A stretch of 64,000 bases of DNA from Proliferodiscus dingleyae (lineage: Eukaryota > Ascomycota > Leotiomycetes > Helotiales > Lachnaceae). This document shows positions 33,855 to 44,579 of the stretch, one piece after another. The DNA lies in contig QYAK01000009.1 in assembly GCA_003988795.1 (NCBI GenBank), positions 1,240,001 to 1,304,000 on the forward strand, given 5' to 3'. Below the pieces are notes generated by a model. It did no database searches, had not been told where the DNA came from, and was given only the letters and a program-made list of their open reading frames with translations. A program made the translations under genes and the position numbers. The stretch's first letter is position 1; the number at the start of each line of letters is the position of its first letter.

Positions 33855-34465
33855 CTCGAAGAGTATGAGTGTTTTGGCACTCAACTACCAGCTCAGACTC
33901 CACGAAAACTGACAGCCACCAGATGCTATGTTTATGCCCAGAAACGACTTTTACCGATGAAATGCTAGAGAAATTATAGCTAAGTATGAGACACCTATTT
34001 TTTTATTCTCTTTGACAATTTACATGAATGCTTGCGTCAAATGAGCACTTTTTCGCTGATGCGCTCTTGGCCTGCATGTAAGCCGAACCGTTCCTACACG
34101 TAGCGGCTATTCCCACCGCCGGCACTGTTGGTCGCTTCCTTGTCTGGGGATCGCTTCTTACTGGAGCGCGGGGCAAGTTGTGCTCGTCGTCAGGGTCTCA
34201 AGCCGCTTGGCAGGGGTCTGAGCAAGTTGTTCGAAGAACTTTCTCATATCCTCTCATTCATCGAAAACGTCTCTGAGTGTCACAAAGACGTGATTTGAGT
34301 CGATCAAAGCTGAATAAATTGTCTCGTAATGCCAAGACCGCAAGCACGGGTCTTATTTAAAGAGCTATCCATAGATTCTGCGATGGCTTTTTTAGATAGA
34401 CGACATGTTGCTTGGGCTTACTTAGGCGTTTTAATTCAAGCTTCTTTCCGAGACTTATAAAGATT
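33855..34465. other. Divergent promoter region
   Basis: 611 bp between the MFS start and the start of the PLP-rhodanese gene. AT-rich, no gene recognised. Confidence 0.5.
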
Positions 34466-36309
34466 ATGTCAAAAATAAATCCTCTCAACGTTTTCTCTGG
34501 ACCAGATTCCCTACGGGATTATTATGATCCCGACAAGCAGCCGCCACTTCCGCTGGTTGAGATTCCCCGGAAGCTCAATCCATTCTACGAAGATGGAGTG
34601 CGGATATATGCGAAGATGATGAGCACTCTCCCAGCAAACAATGTGAAAGCACTTCCAGGTATTGACTATTATCTTTTTCACATGTTCCAGAGAAAACTCG
34701 ATTCTGATATTCGCAGCGCTGAGCATGTTACAATCGGATAAAGTAACGCCAAAGACCAAAACGATTGTTGAATACAGCTCCGGGTCGACAGCGATTTCCA
34801 TGTCAATAATTGCGCGGGTTCTACATAATTTAGATGATACGAGGGCATTCTTGAGTAACAAGACTTCGTGGGCCAAGCTCCAGATGATGAGATTCTTTGG
34901 ACTTGATATGTGAGTTAGACACCAGCTAGAAGTATCGTCTCGTACGATAGTTGACTATGCTATTAGATCTCTCTTCGGTGGTCCCTCACAACCTGAGCCA
35001 GACGATCACCGTGGCGGTATCTTTAGAGCAGAGAAACTAGCTGCAGAGGATGACGAGATTGTGAACTTAAACCAATACACCAACGACCTGGTAATTGTAT
35101 TACTTCTCTATTTGATGGACTAATGCTAACTTAGGATGTTAGAATTGGGGAGCGCATGTCAGATGGACGGGTCCACAGCTCTTGCAGCAGCTTCCTCAAT
35201 TGAATGTTTTCTGTGCTGGCATGGGAACTTCAGGAACGATGACCGGTATTGGAACGTACCTTAAAAGAGAGAATCCTAGGATAGTTAGAGTTGGGTGTGT
35301 ATTTTCACAGCTCGACTAAGAGAATGCTAATAGTGATCTTTCGAAGTGTCTGTACGAAGGCCGGCGATCGAGTTCCGGGGCCTAGATCTCACGCCCTTTT
35401 AGCACCCGTGTTATTCCCGTGGAAAGAAGCAGTGGATAATATTCAAGAGGTTGGAAGCGAGGACTCATATCGGCTTTCGATGATGCTATCAAGAGAGGGT
35501 TTGATTTGTGGGCCGTCATCAGGATTTAACCTCCAAGGTTTGTCCCCTGCCCCCATGGCGTCTTCAACGTTCTTAATTGATGCTGTTGGTAGGGCTTTAT
35601 GACTTTTTGCATGGACATAAGGAGAAAGGTTCTCTGAACAGCCTCCGAGGGCAAGACGGACTGATACAGTGTGTTTTCATCTGCTGTGACCTACCATATC
35701 AGTATCTCGACGATTACTTCACGAAATTGGGACCTGAACATTTCCACGACTTAAGAAACAAGGTAAATACCTCATCTAAATTATAAGCCCATGGCTAAGT
35801 ACTGTATTCAGAACCTCCTAGATGTCGATCTCTATCGATACGACGAAGCTTGGGAGGTGGATGTCGACAAAGTCAAGTTCTCTTCTGATTCGATAATCCT
35901 CGACCTACGGACATCTAGCGACTTTAATAGGCGGCATTTGTCGGCAGCAATAAATCTCCCATTGAAATCCTTGGATTCTACGACGCCAAGTCCTTTCTTT
36001 GATTCGGAAATTCTTGTCAAAGTGTGGAAAGAACTTGAAAGTCTCTTCAACGAGCAGCGATTCGTGGAGCTACGTCAAAACCAAGTCGCTCTTATCTGCT
36101 ACGATGGTGATGTCTCAAGAGTTGCAACCAGCGTATTGAGAAATAAGGGCGTGGCTGCCAACAGCATCAGATACGGAATGCAGGGAATTCATGAGATACC
36201 GACATCTGCAAATTTAAAATTCGCAGACAAATCTCCTTTTGTATCTACTGGATGTGAAACTGGCTCGTCAACAAAACCTGGGGCGCTTGTTAGTGTTGCA
36301 GCTGTATGA
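34466..36309 (+). CDS. PLP-dependent cysteine-synthase-fold enzyme fused to a rhodanese domain, 506 aa, seven exons
   Basis: Exons are 34466-34658, 34717-34909, 34967-35090, 35143-35294, 35347-35537, 35593-35762 and 35812-36309; phases close. Residues 1 to about 340 form a fold-type II PLP domain. The Schiff-base Lys is in NNVKALPAL, SSGST replaces the TSGNT substrate loop, GMGTSGTMTGI is the phosphate-binding glycine loop, and GPSSGFNL carries the Ser that contacts the pyridine nitrogen. Residues about 345-480 are a rhodanese-like domain: ILDLRTSSDFNRRHLSAAINLP, then the active loop CYDGDVSR with a Cys in the catalytic position. The combination suggests cysteine or sulfide metabolism linked to sulfane-sulfur transfer, in the cytosol since no targeting peptide is present. 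The family occurs in filamentous fungi but has no agreed function. Confidence 0.88.
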
Positions 36310-36438
36310 TAGCCGTGGGATTTTAGCCACACTTGATACCCGTAAAATGACCTGGAGCTCCTATCATGAAAGTTTTAATGATGCAACTGTTACCAGTGAA
36401 GCAGAATTCTGCGTGAGAGATCTAATAATTCTATCTGC

Positions 36439-37362
36439 TTAGTATAATTTCTCCACTTCCAGGAATCCAACCCATCTCTGTTTGAGGAACTCCACGATAT
36501 CCCGCATCTCGTCACTCGAATACCAATGCCCTAATTCCTTATATTCATGCAACTCAACCGTCATCCCTAGATTTTGCATCAAGGTAGACATCCGTACACC
36601 CCACTCAAGCTTAACTTTCTGATCTTGCTCTCCATGACCCATCCACACTACCATTTCGGTATCCTTCTCCTCTCCCCTTTCGAAGTTTTCGGCCTTCATT
36701 CCTAAGATATGCCTCAGTTCTGTCCTCATAGCTTGTCTCTGCATCTCATAGACATCCTCGGGACTTGCCACATGCCCTACATTACTGCAATCTTTGGCAA
36801 ATTTAAAGGCAGCCGCCTGCAGCTGCGAAACAAAAGGCATCCACCCACTCAATACCAACCATCCTCCTATCTCTGGAATCACCCCAGAGCATATCAAAGA
36901 CCCCACTAATGCAGCACCCTGGCTAAAGCCTCCTAAAAGGACTCTTCTTCCATCTCCTCCTACCTTTTGTACCTCCTCCTCAATCAAATCTTTCAAATAG
37001 CTTGTTGATTCAAGTATCCCAGAAACTTGCAGGTGTTCAGAAAAAGTGCGATCGTGGAAAGCGGCAATATCGAACCAGGCGTTGCTCTCTTTCCCGCCAA
37101 AGACGGTTGTAGGCCGAAAGCGGCCGGTGGGAAAGACGAATCTTGTGTTTGGGAAAAGTTCTGGAAGTAGTCTTGTGGGGAATTTGTTGGAAGTTGGAGA
37201 GCTAGAGACGTCATGTAATGGGACGGGGACGGAGAGTAAAGTAGAGGCGAGTTCAGGCCCATTTGTGGAGGTGCCATGGAGGAGTATAAGGGTAGTAGTG
37301 TGAGAGGAGGAAGGGGGGACTATGTGAGGTAGCGGATGTGAGAAAGATATCGTGGAGGACAT
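36439..37362 (-). CDS. Alpha/beta hydrolase, carboxylesterase or acyl-protein thioesterase-like, 307 aa
   Basis: A single exon. The catalytic triad is readable: nucleophile Ser in GGFSQGAAL (near residue 130), Asp in WMGHGEQDQKV, and His in KELGHWYSSDEM. The oxyanion region is LILLHGTSTNG near residue 28. This is the phospholipase/carboxylesterase (abhydrolase_2) family, whose members hydrolyse acyl esters or depalmitoylate proteins. Compared with the usual 220-240 residues there is an insertion of about 60 residues between the Ser and the Asp, giving a bigger cap. No signal peptide, so it is cytosolic. The open frame extends to 37620 but the extension is low complexity and starts within the intergenic leader; the ATG at 37362 gives a normal N-terminus. 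Confidence 0.88.
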   Translation of the reverse strand: MSSTISFSHPLPHIVPPSSSHTTTLILLHGTSTNGPELASTLLSVPVPLHDVSSSPTSNKFPTRLLPELFPNTRFVFPTGRFRPTTVFGGKESNAWFDIAAFHDRTFSEHLQVSGILESTSYLKDLIEEEVQKVGGDGRRVLLGGFSQGAALVGSLICSGVIPEIGGWLVLSGWMPFVSQLQAAAFKFAKDCSNVGHVASPEDVYEMQRQAMRTELRHILGMKAENFERGEEKDTEMVVWMGHGEQDQKVKLEWGVRMSTLMQNLGMTVELHEYKELGHWYSSDEMRDIVEFLKQRWVGFLEVEKLY

Positions 37363-37676
37363 TGTGTCTTCGATGCTTTTGAGACGGTGGTCAAGCTTGA
37401 AGCATTGAGAGAAAATAGCTCGATTACTGTTCCGAAATCGGACGCGAGGTGACTTTGAAAGCTGAAGCGTGCATGAGGCTGAGGAATCGGTGTAAGAGAA
37501 CACCAAATGAAGTGCGCGAATACAAAATGATCTCAACAGAGAAGATGGAAAGTGCGAACTTGAATCATGAAACTCATTCCGTGTTTTGCAATCTAGTGCG
37601 GCGTCCGCTGAAACTTCCAACGCCCGTCAAGTATGCCTGCAATCATTGGTTCTAACTCCACTATGCAATATGCTTT
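37363..37676. other. Intergenic, hydrolase promoter and GH36 3' end
   Basis: 314 bp. The hydrolase reading frame stays open for 258 bp upstream, but I treat that as leader. Confidence 0.5.
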
Positions 37677-40600
37677 CTAGTGAGAAGGGTTGATGTAAAT
37701 TTTCACCTCGACCTCGTTGCTCCACCCACTTTGAAGGTCCAGCTCTTTCCACGCAGTCTCAATATCAATCTCAAGAACATGTTCGTCGGCTTTGCTGACA
37801 GCGACTGTATTAATGGGTACGACCTTGCCTAAGATCGTGACCATCATAGTATCCATCCACGAAATAGTCGGTAACGTAGAAATATAAATACCTAAGAGGA
37901 GTCAGTATATATCAAGGTGTAAAATCACAGGCCAATATACCCAGAACACCTAAAGCCTTGAGATTAGTGTCAATCAAAATCTGCGAATTCTCCAACTTCG
38001 TGATTTGACTGTCAACGACAGCTGCCGCACCAGCCATTTTCCCAAGCAGACCGAGGTTCGCGATCCACGTCGTCTCTTGCTTCTTCTCATCGACGAATCC
38101 ACGAAGAGGATAAGAAGAGAGTATGTCGTAGCCGCGGATGCCAAGAGAGATGCGAATCAGAGCAGATGAGTCGACGACTTGGAGTGGCTTAGTTATCAAA
38201 CCACTTGAGTGCGCTCGCACAACGTAGTACTGTGCTTCAACCACGCCTGGAAATTTTGAGAGGGGAATAAGTTCGGTCAAAGGACGTTGAGAAACATTGA
38301 AGAAGCCAACAATGCCGGTTCCTGTAACTGCTGCACCTATCTAATTGTCAATTACTTCCGGAGTTAGTGCGTGGCATTCTTACCATGATACGTGCCGACC
38401 AGTAGCAAGTTGTCATCATCGTATCCGTTATACTGATCTAAAGCTTTGCCCATCACGCTAGGTCTGAAAATAACAGTCTTACCCTTCACAGTTGGGCCGG
38501 TCATCTGATTAATCAAATCAAGATCATGGTTTCCCGGTTCGTCTGTGATATAAATTGGCCCACCACTGACACATCGAGCTGCGGCATGAAAGCCGGAGTA
38601 ATTGTGGACGGTCTGAAACATGTCCCAGTCGGGGACGAGGTTCAAGTGTTGAGTGAAAAGTGCATTGTGCGCATTTGTGAAAATATGCCAAGGATGACTG
38701 GTAGGAACGTCTGGGAAGAAGTCATCAGAGTTACGAACGAGGAATGGCGGCTTGTTATTCGGCAGCTGAGAGTGAAAGAGTATTTGTGGCGTTTGTGACA
38801 TGCAGGAAATAGCTTTCACGCTGAAGTGCCGAAGGGTAGAAACCATCCAGGCGTCCAGATAGGTAGATATAAGACTCTGGCGAGCTTTAGCAGAGACAAG
38901 AGTATCAAGAATAAATTGGGCACTGGACACATCAGCGAGAATCTAAGGGGTTGCGAAGGCCATACTCAGTCTTGACAGCGTCCACTCCACAAGAAGCAAG
39001 AAAGCTATAGAAGTCGTCATAGAACTTCGCCACGTCTTCCTTATCTACTACAGTCATCTTGCCACCCAAAGGAAGATTTCTTCGTTTAGCATCTTCCCGC
39101 TCTACCTCAATGGTTTTGTACGTCCTGGCGATCTTCCCGTCAGGTGCAAGGCCGCCCCAATATCCAAGAATTGCATGCCAAACAGCGATGTGTTGGACAC
39201 TTGGTTGTTTCTCACGAATCTTGGCCACGACTCCCTTTAGACCATTTGGAAAAGCCTTCCGCTCAGCTTCAAACTCATCCCAGCCATGCTGAAATTGGCC
39301 GTGGCCTCGGTAGTCAATTGCTTGCCAGTTATCATCGATTATGAAATTTGTAACGTTGATATTGTTTTCTCTGAGAGTTTCAGCAGCCTTGACAATTTTC
39401 TCCTCAGTAAGGCGTTGGCCAAGCGCATTCCAAGTGCCTGGCACAATTAGCAATTAAAGACGTTCGAGTTGCATCTACACTTACAGTAAGTTAAGCCATC
39501 ATACCAATTCTCGGCCCACAGCTTTGTCTTTGAGTCTCCGTCTTTCAAGGCTGCAATTTCATTTTGTTGCTCATGACTAGCAGTTTCCTGAGCAGTGACG
39601 ATATCTCTCGCATGGTACATGGCAGCAGCGTTGGCAGACTCGAAGTCATCACCGAGAGCGACCAGTACCGTAGAAATCGCAGCTTCGGGGCTATCATTAC
39701 GAGCCTAAGGTTGTCAATCACAAAATTGAATTAGACCATGGGATGAACTTACTCGTATCACAACATTACCTTCATCATCATTGGTAAATAAAGTCATGAC
39801 ACCGGTAGGGTGACTAATCCCCATCACGACTAGGTGTTTGCCGGTGAGACTGAGAAACGAGCACATTATTGCCTCTTTATCAAGCTTGAAAGTCGACTTT
39901 CCTTGTCTTGGCGCAAGCCATGGTGACCAGATTCGGATGAGAGCGAACCATCTTCACAATATTAATAGTAATTTTTAGATTGCAGTCATGAGTACATGCT
40001 AGGCTTCTAGTTTTGGAATGAAAGGTTGTTATGCGGCTTAAGTGCTTACCTAGAAAATTTACCTTCTCCCCAGGGAAGACCCAGCTTGATATCTTTGATC
40101 GTAGACTTCTCTCCATCGGCTGCCTCTACACTCGCTTCTACTTGCCAAAGTGTAGTGCCAGGTGATTGACTCCTATAGTTCTTGAAGCTCAAGTCTGGAT
40201 TGAGGCCCGCAACATAGTCTCCAAGATGACTGGATATTGCACTTTGACTTGTTACTGTCTTCAACGTAATAAGCCCATCTTGGCTTCCTTGATGGTCTCT
40301 CACCCACTTCCACGATTGGTCGGAACTCTTTCGGAATTTAACAGTAAAACTGGTGGGATTCTGTATTTCAAGCGGAGTGCTAAAGTATAGCTGCTTTAGA
40401 GGAGATCGAAACTGGTCACTACGTTTTTGTAAGAATGCGGGACAAGCCAAAGCATTCTCCAACGGCATCATCGGCACCTCTCGCCAATCCTGACCCTCGG
40501 AAGACCATAACGAAACCTGCCACTGCTCTGATGCGCGGCTCTCATCCACCTCTAATAGAGCAGTTAATGTGATATTGCTCCGGTCAACATGTGTCACCTG

Positions 40601-40741
40601 CCCCAAGCCTGGGAAGGTGGATACGTATGCTTTCATGCTCGGATGATCTGCAGCTGTGGGCGGTTTCTGGTGGGGAATATACTTCACCTGGAAGATTTCG
40701 TTACCGTCTGCACTAGAAATGAAAGGCTCGGTCTCATGCAT
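37677..40741 (-). CDS. Glycoside hydrolase family 36, raffinose synthase/Sip1-like, 910 aa, seven exons
   Basis: Minus-strand exons are 40741-40050, 39951-39753, 39704-39485, 39437-38966, 38922-38384, 38336-37941 and 37891-37677; phases close. The protein is of the Sip1 or raffinose-synthase type (PF05691) within GH36, related to alpha-galactosidases. Motifs are WFALIRIWSPWLAPRQGKSTF, TYCTWNALGQ, FIIDDNWQAIDYRGHGQFQ, the nucleophile region AVKTDAQF (KxD) and GGPIYITDEPGNHDLDL, all in the normal order. The Asp codon of KTD is split by intron 4 (38923-38965). No signal peptide, so it is intracellular. In plants these enzymes make or hydrolyse raffinose; in fungi the substrate is not well settled and alpha-galactoside hydrolysis is the safe statement. 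It is divergent from the MSY1 gene over 500 bp. Confidence 0.92.
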
Positions 40742-41241
40742 GGCAAAGATTAGTTTGAGAACTACTTAGACAGTGTGGATGTAAGGTTTCAAGTATTGGA
40801 AATGAGACATTGACTGAACGTACAAGGTCGGAAGACATTATATGAGTACGAGCGCTTCAGGAATGTTAGTCACAGAGTAACCAAAATCTAAGGGACTAGT
40901 ATGAGTATATGCCACGAGGATCGCCGCAAACATCGACATCGACACTGAGAGTTGTAGCAATTTTAGCGGCGCAAGTACTTGTCATCGAGTTTCACTCCCC
41001 AAACCCCACTCCCACTCCCGCCCCGCCCCGCCCCGCTCCTATTCCGGCCGGCATGGGAAAACATTGTTCCCTGCCGCCGTCCGAACATCGCGTCTGGGCA
41101 ACTTTTTCGCGCCGGCAAAGGTATCTCAAGAATTTCGCAAACACCTCTTGGAGGCCTTTCCCGGATTAATTTTCACTTCTCTTTGTTTTTTGCTTTGCAT
41201 CTGTCTACTCATGTACTTATAGCGCACATTTAGCGGCCACA
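40742..41241. promoter_or_regulatory. Shared divergent promoter of GH36 and MSY1 with a CCCCG tract
   Basis: The 500-bp space includes four units of a CCCCG repeat (41017-41035) about 205 bp upstream of the MSY1 ATG, a C-rich strand in otherwise mixed sequence. It could be a G-quadruplex-prone or Sp1-like element. The location within a divergent promoter is seen; the function is inferred. Confidence 0.4.
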
Positions 41242-43231
41242 ATGGTCTCATCCTCTATACTTCGAAGCTCGAGAGGAGCTGGCCTCTACGTTTGTGCGCA
41301 ATGCACCCTTCGAGCTGCGAGACCCTCTACCAAGAATGCGAGACGATGGCTGCATATAAGCACTATCGAGAAAATGGAAGATGCGGAGATTGAATGGCAG
41401 GGCAAGGCTGCAGAGATACGGGCGGGCAAGCAGAAAAGCATATTAACTATTTTGGAAGAGAGAGGTTTGGTACATGACGTTACGGGGTAACTTGCCTCCC
41501 TGTACTTCAATATATATTCCCATTGACCAGTTTACAGAACGCGCGAGGCCGCTGACCAGAGGTTAACGGATCAGAGGCTGGGCGCGTATGTCGGCATCGA
41601 CCCTACCGCCCCTTCGTTACATGTCGGGCACTTATTGCCATTTATGTCTCTCTTTTGGATGTATGTGCATGGGTATAAGTCGGTGATCATTCTTGGTGGA
41701 GCGACTGCAAAGATCGGTGACCCAACAGATCGGTTGACGACACGAGAGAAGGAGCACTCATCTGTCAGAACTGCGAATATGGCCAACATGCATTATCAGC
41801 TAAAGAAGCTATGGCTCAACGCACACGCCTATGGAGAAAGATACGGCTATTACAAAGGCAAGCAGTGGGCGCGCAAGAGAGAGCTGGTGAATAACAACAC
41901 TTGGTGGAATAAGCTGCCCATGCTAGAAGTACTACAGGTTCTAGGTCATGGCATGCGTCTGGGTCCTATGCTAGCGCGAGAAACGTTAGTACCTCTTTCC
42001 ATTAGGAAGTGGGAGAAGCGCTAATTGTGTATATAGTGTAAAGAACAAACTACAGAAGGGCGATGGCATGTCGTTTTCAGAATTCTCATACCCACTTATG
42101 CAGGCCTGGGACTGGTGGCACTTGTATAATACAAAGGGCATACAAGTTCAGATAGGAGGAGCCGATCAATACGGGAACATTACAGCAGGAATCGATGCTG
42201 TCAAGCACATCTCGGGCAACCACCCAGATCCAGTCGTACGGGAGCATGTAAAGACGTTAGGCCAGCCCTTTGGCTTCACGGTCCCACTCCTTACCACATC
42301 TTCGGGGGCCAAGTTTGGAAAAAGTGCTGGTAACGCTGTATGGCTCAACTCTGACCAAACGAGTGTCTTCGAGCAGTATGGTTACTTTCTTCGAACAACA
42401 GATGCAGATGTCAAGAAATATCTAAAGTTGTTCACATTCATGCCCTTGGAAGAAATCGACAAGCTCGTGGAGGAACACATGCGGGAGCCCTCTAAACGAA
42501 AAGCACAACATAGATTGGCTCAAGAGTTAATGGAACTGTTGCACGGGGCTCACGAAGCCAAGGTAGCAGCAGAACAACATCGCTTCTTGTTTAACAAGAA
42601 ACCAGGCGAGCCGGCAGTCTTGGAAGTTCCTACTGATGAAGCCGCACTCGTCGGCTACACCACTCTGAATAACCGCCCGAATATCAATGTCCAGCTCCCT
42701 GCCTCAGTGATCCACACTCTCAGCATGGGCCGCATTCTGTACGCTGCCGGGCTGGCGGCTTCTGTATCAGAGGGCCATCGTCTGGTCTCAGACCAAGCCG
42801 CTTGGATTGGCGGAATGAATCTCAAGCCCATGGGAAACCAGCCCAAGGTAAAACCGATGCTCGACGGCTCTATCCACTGGACGCGTCTCAAAACTCGGAC
42901 TATTCCAGAGAACGCCAATTATCTCATTCACGGGGACTTGCTCATGCTGAGGAGGGGCAAGTACAATGTCAGGGTTGTGCAGGTCGTGCCTGATGAAGAG
43001 TACGATAAAAGCGGGAGGAGTTACCCCGGAATGAGGGTTAAAGGAGCACCGCCGAATCAGCTAGACACAAGGAGCCAAAAGATGATGAGGAACCTGAGGA
43101 AAGACACAGGCAGGGACCCTGAGCCAGAGAAAGACACAACACATGGCAGATGGAAAGCCTTGGAGGGGGACGCAATGAAAAGTGGCCACGAGGATCTTCA
43201 GCGCGCTCAAACTCCAGAAAGGTCGATATAA
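41242..43231 (+). CDS. MSY1: Tyrosyl-tRNA synthetase, mitochondrial, 628 aa, three exons
   Basis: Exons are 41242-41486, 41538-41984 and 42037-43231; phases close. The enzyme attaches tyrosine to mitochondrial tRNA-Tyr. The N-terminus is an Arg- and Ser-rich presequence (MVSSSILRSSRGAG and onward) followed by RRWLHIST, a typical cleavage area. The class I signatures are HVGH in PSLHVGHLLP (near residue 110) and KFGKS (as KMSKS) in SGAKFGKSAGNAVWLN. The tyrosine-binding QIGGADQYGN lies between. The bacterial-type TyrRS catalytic domain is followed by a helical linker, an S4-like RNA-binding region (INVQLPASVIHTLSMGRILY) and a fungal C-terminal extension. The length fits filamentous-fungal homologues, which are longer than the yeast enzyme. 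In Neurospora the same protein (CYT-18) also helps group I intron splicing; whether this one does is unknown. Confidence 0.95.
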
Positions 43232-43490
43232 TAGCGGCAGCTACAAGTTGTATGATATGTGATGTGCGGTGTAATCATAGATGTATCATATCATATTCGC
43301 GTAATGCGTGCATAGAACTAAGGGGAGCAAACTCCGATCGATCCTTATATTCAAATTTTATGAACAGGATAGGAATAGGAAATCTCATATGACTCGCTAA
43401 GAACTTATTTGACATTTCTATTTCACAAGTGGAGTTCGAAATCAGGCGGCCATCTTCTACTGCAATCAAAAAGGACTGTGACGGCGTCTC

Positions 43491-44579
43491 TTAAGTAGTC
43501 TGTGCAGGCTCTTGAGAGGCATCCAGATCTCCTGGCTGATTTGGATCATAGTCACCGGCCAGAAACTTAAATGGCTGCACAAAATCGACAAAACCAATAT
43601 TGGGACTTGAGACTGTGTAGCCCATCCTGGCCTGTACTTTTGGGGACCACGATAGGACGTCATCCGTACTGTTCGACAAATATGCATTCTCCTAGTCAGA
43701 CATTCAGTAGAGTGACGGGGTGAGAGGGAGACTCGGACGCACTTCCGTTCGCAAATATCCTCGGCAGAAGAACATGCCATGCATAGGACGCTTCTGGTCT
43801 GTAGTCAAGTTATGACCCCCAGCGTGATAGAGGCCCCCGAGCATACAGAAGGCATCACCGATGTTCATCGTGGCATAGCCAGCTTCTTCAACAAGCGGAA
43901 CACGTTCAGAATCCCAGAGATGGGACCCAGGGATGACCTTCGTCCATTAGTTACACGTTTAATATCTTACAAAATCAAGACTTACCAAGGTGGCGCCATT
44001 CTCGTAGGTAGTATCTACGCCGGGAATGAGGAAAGCCATCGACACGTCCGATCCCACTCGATATCCAGTCTTTGTCTGGTCTGCGTGATCGACATGGTGA
44101 TTTTTGTCGTCACGATGAAGTCTCTGAGCTTTGCCTCCAGGGCCTATCTCCATACTGGTTCCGATATTGACAATTGCATGGCTCGTGTAGGTGTGTCTTG
44201 TCTCTCCATAATAATTGTGAGTTGTCTTATCGATGAAGACAGAAAGCAGCTTGTCGACCACAGGATCAACTAGCCATTCGTCCCTCACTGTCTTACTGCG
44301 AGCCACAAGTCGAGTGCATCGTCGAGTTTCCGGTGGGAAGAGGTCCCCCTTTTTCTGCATCAACGAAACTGATTTTCAGCGGAACGGAAACAATTGAATC
44401 ACCTTCCATGGCTTGTCATTCTCTAAGAAGGGTCTAGTGTCTGCATTGACGCGCTCGACCGCCTCACGGGTTGCAAAATTTTTAATGATTACCCCACCGT
44501 CATCGATGATGGCTTGAACTATCTTGTCAACCTCGGAGCGGTCAATTTGCTGCAATGGTGGCCTCTCGATAGACCCCAT
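43491..44579 (-). CDS. Phytanoyl-CoA dioxygenase-family (PhyH) Fe(II)/2-oxoglutarate oxygenase, 313 aa, four exons
   Basis: Minus-strand exons are 44579-44403, 44354-43986, 43937-43743 and 43691-43491; phases close. The fold is the double-stranded beta-helix of PhyH enzymes. The Fe ligands HxD are in QRLHRDDKN (near residue 135), with the distal His in GLYHAGGHN (near residue 225), and the strand VIPGSHLWD lies between. PhyH-family members in fungi hydroxylate, desaturate or form endoperoxides on small molecules, and many sit in secondary-metabolite clusters. Here the neighbours are MSY1 and a chitinase, so no pathway is implied. Length and motif order match complete homologues. The C-terminal segment after residue 265 is acidic and Pro/Gln-rich. 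No signal or targeting peptide. Confidence 0.9.

Noticed and set aside
37363..37620. N-terminal extension of the esterase frame to an upstream ATG
   Set aside because: The extension is low complexity and not expected for the family; the ATG at 37362 gives a normal N-terminus.
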